Part shown: in pieces, positions 1 through 4,697 of the stretch
How the letters are laid out: each line of letters opens with the position of its first letter
Position numbering within the stretch: position 1 is the first letter of the stretch
From: Candidatus Gastranaerophilales bacterium
GTDB taxonomy: Bacteria; Cyanobacteriota; Vampirovibrionia; Gastranaerophilales; JAQUYY01
NCBI GenBank assembly: GCA_028691575.1
Contig: JAQUYY010000127.1
Location: 1-5,744, forward strand
Length of the DNA stretch: 5,744 nucleotides
Direction: 5' to 3'
The notes under the pieces: generated by a model
Databases searched by the model: none
What the model was told of the DNA's origin: nothing
Seen by the model: the letters and a program-made list of their open reading frames with translations, nothing else
Translations under genes and position numbers: made by a program

Positions 1-156
1 TATTCCTATTATTGCAATTACTATCAATGTCTCGGCCAGCGTGAAGCCTTTTTCTCTTAAAATACTCGGCATTAAACGGCTTTGCACTTGCTTGCTTCGG
101 GTCACGCCCCGAACCCGCAAGTTCCAGCCTATACCGAGATTTTGCTTATTTTTCAT
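1..156 (-). CDS. Type IV pilin-like (prepilin) protein, N-terminal part only, with abnormally long leader
   Basis: The gene starts at ATG 156-154 and runs off the left edge after 52 codons. Residues 38-52 read FTLAETLIVIAIIGI, the class III signal of type IV pilins and pseudopilins. Gly37 is the -1 residue of the prepilin peptidase site, and Glu42 is the conserved Glu at +5, followed by the hydrophobic helix. Such proteins are cleaved and N-methylated by PilD-type peptidase and assembled into a filament at the cytoplasmic membrane. The start is supported by AAAGGA (minus strand, 165-170) with 8 bases spacing, and by MKNK, which also opens the complete pilin at 3971. The leader is 37 residues instead of the usual 5-15 because residues ~5-33 are encoded by a palindromic element (59-143). 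Met29 (ATG 72-70) would give a normal 9-residue leader but has no visible ribosome site. Family assignment is firm; the role (pilus, competence or secretion) is not known. Confidence 0.85.
   Translation of the reverse strand, partial: MKNKQNLGIGWNLRVRGVTRSKQVQSRLMPSILREKGFTLAETLIVIAIIGI
59..143. repeat. ~85-bp GC-rich imperfect palindromic element inserted in frame in a pilin leader
   Basis: The segment folds back on itself in nested arms. AAAATACTCGG (59-69) pairs with CCGAGATTTT (134-143) with one bulged base; GGCT (78-81) pairs with AGCC (126-129); ACTTGC (86-91) pairs with GCAAGT (117-122); TTCGGG (96-101) pairs with CCCGAA (108-113) around a 6-base loop. An alternative inner stem pairs 91-101 with 108-121, with a CCC bulge. 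GC is 43 of 85, far above the neighbouring sequence. It lies wholly inside the coding region of the pilin gene, between MKNK and the cleavage site, and is read without a stop. The unrelated composition, the dyad symmetry and comparison with the leader of the second pilin suggest an inserted repetitive element. No clear target-site duplication and no second copy were found in this window, so the repetitive nature is inferred. Confidence 0.7.
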
Positions 157-164
157 ATATGTTT

Positions 165-170
165 TCCTTT
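165..170 (-). promoter_or_regulatory. Ribosome binding site deciding the start of the edge pilin gene
   Basis: On the minus strand AAAGGA stands 8 bases upstream of ATG 156. No comparable site precedes the internal ATG at 72-70. Translation should therefore begin before the palindromic element and pass through it. Confidence 0.65.
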
Positions 171-188
171 ATATTTTTATTATTTAAA

Positions 189-217
189 ATTATATTTCAT
201 TAATGAACTTTTGAAAA
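189..217 (-). promoter_or_regulatory. Likely sigma-70 type promoter of the edge pilin gene, with palindromic spacer
   Basis: On the minus strand a perfect -10 box TATAAT (189-194) stands 17 bases from TTTTCA (212-217), a 4/6 match to the -35 consensus. Transcription would start near 182, giving a leader of about 25 bases before ATG 156. The spacer contains the perfect 12-base palindrome TTCATTAATGAA (196-207), where a dimeric regulator could block or remodel the promoter. The AT richness makes chance matches easy. Confidence 0.45.
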
Positions 218-231
218 ATTTGTTACAAATT
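213..231 (-). terminator. Weak terminator-like hairpin just after panD
   Basis: Read on the minus strand, AATTTG-TAA-CAAATT (217-231) forms a 6-bp stem with a 3-base loop and runs into TTTTTC. It overlaps the panD stop codon. The stem has a single G-C pair, so it is weak. It might attenuate mutS-panD transcription before the pilin promoter, or it may be chance in AT-rich DNA. Confidence 0.25.
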
Positions 232-580
232 ATTCGCATATTTTGTTGTTTTCATTAACAAAAACAATTAAAGGCACATAATTTTCAAGTTCTTTTTCAT
301 CAAACAAACCGTAAGTGATGATAATTATTTTATCTCCTTTATGAGCTTTTCTAGCGGCTGCGCCGTTAAGGCAAATATCGCCCTTATCATTTTCACCCGC
401 TATAACATAGGTTGAAAATCTTTCGCCATTATTTATGTTTACAATATCAACTTTTTGATGCTCTCTAATTTTTGCAGCATCCATTAAAATTTTATCAATA
501 GTAATTGATCCTGTATAATTTAGATTGGCATCAGTTACCGTTGCTCTATGAATTTTTGAAAATAACATTTCTATTTGCAT
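230..580 (-). CDS. panD: Aspartate 1-decarboxylase (pyruvoyl-dependent) proenzyme
   Basis: PanD decarboxylates L-aspartate to beta-alanine, the amine half of pantothenate and so of coenzyme A, in the cytoplasm. The proenzyme cleaves itself between Gly24 and Ser25, and Ser25 becomes the pyruvoyl cofactor. With the start at 580 the protein is 116 residues (family ~115-130) and its key residues take E. coli numbering without gaps: Lys9, His11, Tyr22, Gly24-Ser25 in YTGSITID, Arg54, Thr57 and Tyr58 in ERFSTY, Asn72 in NGAAA. An ATG at 592 in the same frame overlaps the mutS stop as ATGA and would add four residues. ATG 580 is preferred because GAGG (587-590) stands 6 bases before it and because of the numbering. 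The gene directly follows mutS on the same strand and is probably translated from the same transcript. No panB or panC is present in the window. Confidence 0.93.
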   Translation of the reverse strand: MQIEMLFSKIHRATVTDANLNYTGSITIDKILMDAAKIREHQKVDIVNINNGERFSTYVIAGENDKGDICLNGAAARKAHKGDKIIIITYGLFDEKELENYVPLIVFVNENNKICE

Positions 581-586
581 TTTTTG

Positions 587-590
587 CCTC
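587..590 (-). promoter_or_regulatory. Ribosome binding site of panD, overlapping the mutS stop
   Basis: On the minus strand GAGG lies 6 bases upstream of ATG 580. Its first bases belong to the TGA stop of mutS (589-591), so ribosomes ending mutS would sit on this site, which fits translational coupling. No Shine-Dalgarno-like sequence precedes the alternative ATG at 592. Confidence 0.6.
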
Positions 591-3180
591 ATTCTATAAA
601 TAAATTTAATTGCGGGGTATTTATCTCTAATCCTTCTTTTTCTCGTTTTTTATTAGGAAGGTTTGCAGCATAATTTTTTTGCATTTTTATCATCATTTGC
701 TCAGCATTTGAAATAACTGACTTTGGCAAACCTGCCATTTTTGCTACTTGAATTCCATAACTTCTGCTTGCACCGCCTTGTACAACTTTTCGCAGAAATT
801 CGATTTCGCCATTCTTTTCTTCAATTGTAATCCTAAAATTTTGAATTTGCGAATATTTTTCGCACATTACATTCAGTTCATGATAGTGAGTTGCAAAAAT
901 TGTTCTTGCCTTAATATTTTCAGCTATATGCTCAGCTACGCTCCATGCAATTGCAACACCATCATAGGTACTTGTGCCTCTGCCGATTTCATCTAAGAGA
1001 ATAAAACTTTTATCCGTTGCGGAGTTTAAAATTCCTGCTGTTTCATTCATTTCCACCATAAAAGTGGATTGTCCTGTTGATAAGTCGTCAACAGCACCTA
1101 CTCTTGTGAAAATTTTGTCTACAATACCTATTTTAGCATCTTTAGCAGGGACAAATGAGCCGATTTGAGCAAGAATTATGATAAGCGCATTTTGCCTCAT
1201 ATAAGTTGATTTCCCCGCCATATTAGGACCTGTCAAAATCATAAAACTGCAAGATGTTTGATTATCAAAACTATTTCCGTTTGTAATTTTTAAATCATTA
1301 GTCACATAATGTCCTAACGGTAAAATTTGCTCTAAAACTGCGTGTCTACCGTCTTTTATAAATATTTCGCTAGAATTGTCAACAACAGGTCTTGTATAAT
1401 TATTTACAACAGCAGCATTTGCAAATGATAGAAGCACATCTAGTATTGCAATTGCTGATGCTACTTCTCTTATAGGCTGTACAAATTCTTTAGAGTAATT
1501 CCTTAAATCGCAAAAAATCTTGTATTCTAAGTCAATTGTCTTAGATTCGGCGCTGAGAACTTCATTTTCATGATTCTTTAACTCTTCTGTAATGTATCTT
1601 TCAGCGTTTGTTAAGGTTTGTTTTCTTATATAGTGTGCAGGTACAAGATTTGTATTAGAATGCGTAACTTCTATAAAAAAGCCAAATGTCTTGCTAAAAC
1701 CGACTTTTAAAGTTTTAATGCCGTGCTTTTCTTTTTCGGTATTTTCAAAATTTTGCAGCCACTCTTTACCACCTGTTAAAAGACTTTTTAAGTAGTCCAA
1801 CTCATCATTTACGCCATCTTTAATAAGGTTTCCTTCTTTAATTCCGATTGGAGGGGTTTCAAAAATTGTATTTTCCAAAATATTAACGAAATCTATCAGA
1901 CTTGGGTTTAAGTCAGAAATTGCACTTAAATAAGGAGATTTTATCGGTTGTAGCAATTCTTGAATAGCAGGAAGCACTTTTATCGACTCTTTTAAAGCTA
2001 AAAAATCTCGTGCATTTACTGTGTTATTAGTAATTTTTGTTGATAAACGCTCTATATCATAGACTTTATCAAGTAATGAGGCTAGCTCAAGTCTTAAACG
2101 GCTGTCATTAATAAACTTTTCGACCAAATCTTGTCTTTGCCTTATTTTTTTTACATCCTGAAGAGGCTGTTGAATCCAATTTCTGAGCAATCTTCCGCCC
2201 ATATTGGTAGAAGTTTTGTCAATAGCCCATAATAGGCTTCCTCTAGTCGTTTTATCCCTTACCGTCTCAGTTAATTCAAGGTTTTTTCTTGTCGATGTAT
2301 CCATAGAAACGAAATTAGTAATTTCATAAGGACAAATTGTATCAAATATTGGCATTTCAGCTTTTTGAGTATCTTGCAAGTATTCTAAAATAGCACCTGC
2401 GGCACAAATTCCAAAATTAAATTTCGGATATCCAAATGCTTCTATTGAAGTAACGTCAAAGATTTTTTTGATTAAATCAACAGATTTTTTTTCATCAAAA
2501 ACTGAAGTGTCAATTTTAGTACAATTATATTGGTTTTTGATACTTTCAGGAAGGTTTATTGTTTCTTCAGGGACTATTTGATAAGATTGAATTTTCTGTT
2601 TAATAACAGGTGCAAGTATTTCCGACGGACTAATGTGACTTAATTCAGATATAAGAGTATTTAAAGGCAATTGTGTTATTCTGAAATCGCATGTAGAAAT
2701 ATCAACATACGCCAAACCATACAAACTGCTTTTTTTATCGTAAAAAATAGCTGCTAAATAGTTATTTTTTTTGGATTTTAGCATCGTATCTTGACAAATA
2801 GTACCTGCCGTAATGGTTTTGATAACTTCTCTTTCCACTAAACCTTTAGATTCAGAAGGATCGGTGGTTTGTTCACAAATTGCAACTTTATAATTTTTTT
2901 CCAATAATTTGGGAAGGTAGTTATCCAAAGCCTTTACAGGAATTCCTGCCATCGGAATACGTCCGACTTGCCCCGCTTCTCTGCCGGTAAGAGTTATTTC
3001 AAGCTCTTTTGATGCTGTTATTGCATCTTCTAAAAAGGTTTCATAAAAATCACCCATCCTATAAAGCAATATAACATCTTGATAATTTTTCTTGATTTCA
3101 AGAAATTGCTTTAACATCGGTGTAGCTTGGTTTATGTCAATATCGACACTTGAAATATTTTGATATTTTTGAGTACTCAT
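589..3180 (-). CDS. mutS: DNA mismatch repair ATPase MutS
   Basis: MutS binds base mismatches and small loops as a clamp-like dimer and uses ATP to recruit MutL. The protein is 863 residues from ATG 3180 (E. coli 853), apparently intact. Domains in order: mismatch-binding domain (~20-135) with the Phe-x-Glu motif F45-Y-E47 in GDFYE, which wedges into the mismatch; connector; lever and clamp (~300-600); and the ATPase with Walker A GPNMAGKST (651-659), Walker B LLDEIGRG (Asp730, Glu731) and ATHYHEL. The last residues contain QLNLF (857-861), a consensus-like sliding-clamp binding motif. The frame is open upstream to ATG 3240, but homologs begin 10-20 residues before TPMLKQFLEIK, and a likely -10 box (3220-3225) lies between the two ATGs, so 3180 is chosen. 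Neither start has a clear Shine-Dalgarno site. panD follows directly. No mutL is in the window. Confidence 0.96.
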   Translation of the reverse strand: MSTQKYQNISSVDIDINQATPMLKQFLEIKKNYQDVILLYRMGDFYETFLEDAITASKELEITLTGREAGQVGRIPMAGIPVKALDNYLPKLLEKNYKVAICEQTTDPSESKGLVEREVIKTITAGTICQDTMLKSKKNNYLAAIFYDKKSSLYGLAYVDISTCDFRITQLPLNTLISELSHISPSEILAPVIKQKIQSYQIVPEETINLPESIKNQYNCTKIDTSVFDEKKSVDLIKKIFDVTSIEAFGYPKFNFGICAAGAILEYLQDTQKAEMPIFDTICPYEITNFVSMDTSTRKNLELTETVRDKTTRGSLLWAIDKTSTNMGGRLLRNWIQQPLQDVKKIRQRQDLVEKFINDSRLRLELASLLDKVYDIERLSTKITNNTVNARDFLALKESIKVLPAIQELLQPIKSPYLSAISDLNPSLIDFVNILENTIFETPPIGIKEGNLIKDGVNDELDYLKSLLTGGKEWLQNFENTEKEKHGIKTLKVGFSKTFGFFIEVTHSNTNLVPAHYIRKQTLTNAERYITEELKNHENEVLSAESKTIDLEYKIFCDLRNYSKEFVQPIREVASAIAILDVLLSFANAAVVNNYTRPVVDNSSEIFIKDGRHAVLEQILPLGHYVTNDLKITNGNSFDNQTSCSFMILTGPNMAGKSTYMRQNALIIILAQIGSFVPAKDAKIGIVDKIFTRVGAVDDLSTGQSTFMVEMNETAGILNSATDKSFILLDEIGRGTSTYDGVAIAWSVAEHIAENIKARTIFATHYHELNVMCEKYSQIQNFRITIEEKNGEIEFLRKVVQGGASRSYGIQVAKMAGLPKSVISNAEQMMIKMQKNYAANLPNKKREKEGLEINTPQLNLFIE

Positions 3181-3219
3181 AAAAATTTTAACTTGCATTC
3201 TTACTGTTGTATCATTATG

Positions 3220-3225
3220 ATTATA
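3220..3225 (-). promoter_or_regulatory. Possible -10 box of the mutS-panD transcript
   Basis: A perfect TATAAT is present on the minus strand about 40 bases upstream of ATG 3180 in the 104-base region shared with the divergent gene. No convincing -35 box is found 16-18 bases further upstream. If used, the transcript would start near 3213, which excludes an ATG at 3240. Confidence 0.4.
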
Positions 3226-3266
3226 TAGAAAACATAACATTTTTTTAGTAAAATAAAATTTTTGTT

Positions 3267-3273
3267 AAGGAGG
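3267..3273 (+). promoter_or_regulatory. Strong ribosome binding site of the membrane-anchored protein gene
   Basis: AAGGAGG, a near perfect anti-16S match, lies 11 bases before ATG 3285. It is the best Shine-Dalgarno site in the window and fixes the start of the gene that follows. Confidence 0.75.
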
Positions 3274-3284
3274 AAGTTGTAAAA

Positions 3285-3896
3285 ATGGGTTGTCTGAAAA
3301 CTATCGTGTCTTTTATTATTGTAGTTCTTGCTGTTATCGGACTTAACAGTCTTGGCGGGCTTGATAAAGTTAAAGAATTCATAAACAGCAAAATCAATCC
3401 TTCTCCAGAGAAAATTGAAGAAAATGCTCAAAAAGTTGCAGATTTTTCAAATATTTCTCAGGAATATACAATCATAAAAACTGTTGAAATTGCCGGAGTT
3501 TCTGCTGTTGTTTCAGAAAATAAAATTACGGGTCAAAAAATTGCATTTGGTGATGGCAGTTTTTTAATAAAAATTTCAAAAGAAGATATAACTTCTGATA
3601 AGCTTGATGAAAAGATTAAAGAAATTGCTCCGAAGCTGAATTTCCTTCCTACAAGGGTTCAAGGAATTTATATTAAAGAAAAAGGCTCTTTTATTGCTGA
3701 TAATCAAACTATTCCTTATGCAAAAATTAAGATTGATATTCTAAGCGAAAAACAATCAGATTTAGAAGGTATTATTGCAGTTGCCAATGTAACAGATAAA
3801 AAAAGCAAGTTGATTGTTGCATTTAATGACGAAGGAAAATACGATCAAAAAGAAACAGAAAATTTTGTAAATTCTATAAAAATGTACAAATTTTAA
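3285..3896 (+). CDS. Hypothetical protein with single N-terminal membrane anchor
   Basis: The product is 203 residues. After MGCLK comes a hydrophobic stretch (residues ~6-22, IVSFIIVVLAVIGL) that looks like an uncleaved signal anchor; Cys3 precedes it and so is not a lipobox. The rest, rich in Lys, Ile and Glu, would lie outside the cytoplasmic membrane. It includes a helical linker (~26-52) and a region of alternating hydrophobic residues suggesting beta strands (~60-203). It ends in a charged helix-like tail. I do not recognise a family and assign no function. The gene is transcribed divergently from mutS, sharing a 104-base upstream region, and is followed after 74 bases by a pilin-like gene on the same strand. 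That pilin gene has its own probable -10 box, so an operon is not required. The strong ribosome site and coding-like composition make it a real gene. Confidence 0.85.
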   Translation: MGCLKTIVSFIIVVLAVIGLNSLGGLDKVKEFINSKINPSPEKIEENAQKVADFSNISQEYTIIKTVEIAGVSAVVSENKITGQKIAFGDGSFLIKISKEDITSDKLDEKIKEIAPKLNFLPTRVQGIYIKEKGSFIADNQTIPYAKIKIDILSEKQSDLEGIIAVANVTDKKSKLIVAFNDEGKYDQKETENFVNSIKMYKF

Positions 3897-3928
3897 CAAA
3901 TTGCAATTATTACTTTTAAAGTATATAC

Positions 3929-3934
3929 TATAAT
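3929..3934 (+). promoter_or_regulatory. Possible -10 box of the complete pilin gene
   Basis: A perfect TATAAT, followed by a G, lies 36 bases before ATG 3971 in the 74-base gap. No good -35 hexamer is seen at 16-18 bases, so the site could need an activator or be chance. AGGA (3959-3962), 8 bases before the ATG, serves as the ribosome site. Confidence 0.4.
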
Positions 3935-3970
3935 GTAATTAAAAATACAAAAATTAATAGGATATTATTT

Positions 3971-4669
3971 ATGAAAAATAAACCGGCGTTTACATTAGCC
4001 GAGACATTAATAGTCATTGCAATAATCGGAATAATTGCCTCTATAGTTACTCCGATGTTATTTGGCACGACAAACGATGCAGAATTAAAAGCAGCATGGA
4101 AAAAACAATATTCAGACCTGTCGCAGGCAACAATGATGATTGTAGCAGATAACGGCGGAACCTTAGCAGGAGCATTTCCCGGAGATGCGACAGGAAGTGA
4201 AGATTTAAAAAACGCTTATGCATCAAAACTCAATATTATAAAAGATTGCTCAGGAACTTCCGGTACCGGCGGAACAGGAACCGGAGCAAGTGCCGAGGGT
4301 TGCTGGCATAGCGGTACAAACAGCTGGTATTATTTAAACGGTACTGGCAGAACTACCGATCCTCGTCCCGGCTTAATCTTAAACAACGGCAATTTAATGT
4401 TATTCGAAATTAATAAATCAAATTGTAGTTATGATTTAAGTTTTTGGGGTGGAGATTATACAAGATGTGGACATATATTTATAGATATAAACGGATTTAA
4501 AAAACCAAATACAATTGGAAAAGATATATTTAGAATAAGCATGACAACAAATGCATTAATCCCGGCAGGAGCAAGAGGATATTTTAATCCATCAACTGAT
4601 TGTATAGAAAATTCAACTGCAGCAACAAATTACGGTTATGGCTGTGCTGCAAAATATTTATATGAATAG
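3971..4669 (+). CDS. Type IV pilin-like (prepilin/pseudopilin) protein, complete
   Basis: The product is 232 residues with a short leader MKNKPA followed by FTLAETLIVIAIIGIIASIV, the prepilin peptidase signal and membrane/assembly helix. Glu11 is the +5 Glu of the mature protein. The -1 residue is Ala6, not the usual Gly, which is tolerated less often. The globular part has six cysteines (93, 111, 152, 166, 211, 225), enough for three disulfides outside the membrane, and a Gly/Thr/Ser-rich loop (94-107) bounded by Cys93 and Cys111. IFIDINGFKKPNTIGKDIFRI (169-189) resembles a conserved Asp-x-Asn-Gly...Pro-Asn...Gly-x-Asp-x-Phe pattern that I recall in many bacterial pilin-like proteins. It is a paralog of the edge pilin, sharing MKNK and 15 identical residues at the cleavage region. 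Whether it is a major pilin, a minor pilin or a pseudopilin cannot be told; no assembly ATPase or peptidase gene is nearby. Confidence 0.9.
   Translation: MKNKPAFTLAETLIVIAIIGIIASIVTPMLFGTTNDAELKAAWKKQYSDLSQATMMIVADNGGTLAGAFPGDATGSEDLKNAYASKLNIIKDCSGTSGTGGTGTGASAEGCWHSGTNSWYYLNGTGRTTDPRPGLILNNGNLMLFEINKSNCSYDLSFWGGDYTRCGHIFIDINGFKKPNTIGKDIFRISMTTNALIPAGARGYFNPSTDCIENSTAATNYGYGCAAKYLYE
4250..4291 (+). repeat. Low-complexity Gly/Thr/Ser coding stretch in the pilin
   Basis: Codons 94-107 of the pilin encode SGTSGTGGTGTGAS through degenerate ggaac/ggtac/ggaac units, and GC is higher than in the flanks. It sits between Cys93 and Cys111 and probably forms a flexible surface loop. Such tracts are prone to length change by slippage. 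Confidence 0.5.
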
Positions 4670-4697
4670 CAGAGTCTAATAATAAATAATCCTATAT

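Noticed and set aside
59..143. The palindrome as an intrinsic terminator or integron attC site
   Set aside because: It lies inside coding sequence right after the start codon, lacks a proper U-tract after a compact stem, and does not show the attC GTTRRRY/RYYYAAC core boxes.
748..1168. Two plus-strand open frames (748-996 and 974-1168)
   Set aside because: They lie antisense inside the ATPase domain of mutS, whose Walker motifs are intact. They show no ribosome site or recognisable protein features.
3181..3240. N-terminal extension of MutS from ATG 3240
   Set aside because: The extra 20 residues (MLCFLYNHND...) have no counterpart in the family, and a likely -10 box (3220-3225) lies inside them.
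3201..3431. Minus-strand open frame across the start of the membrane-anchored protein gene
   Set aside because: It overlaps the gene at 3285 and the mutS upstream region antisense. Its product is low-complexity Phe/Asn/Lys with no domain.
4670..4697. Bidirectional terminator between the convergent pilin and coiled-coil genes
   Set aside because: The 28 bases are AT-rich with no stable inverted repeat that I can find.
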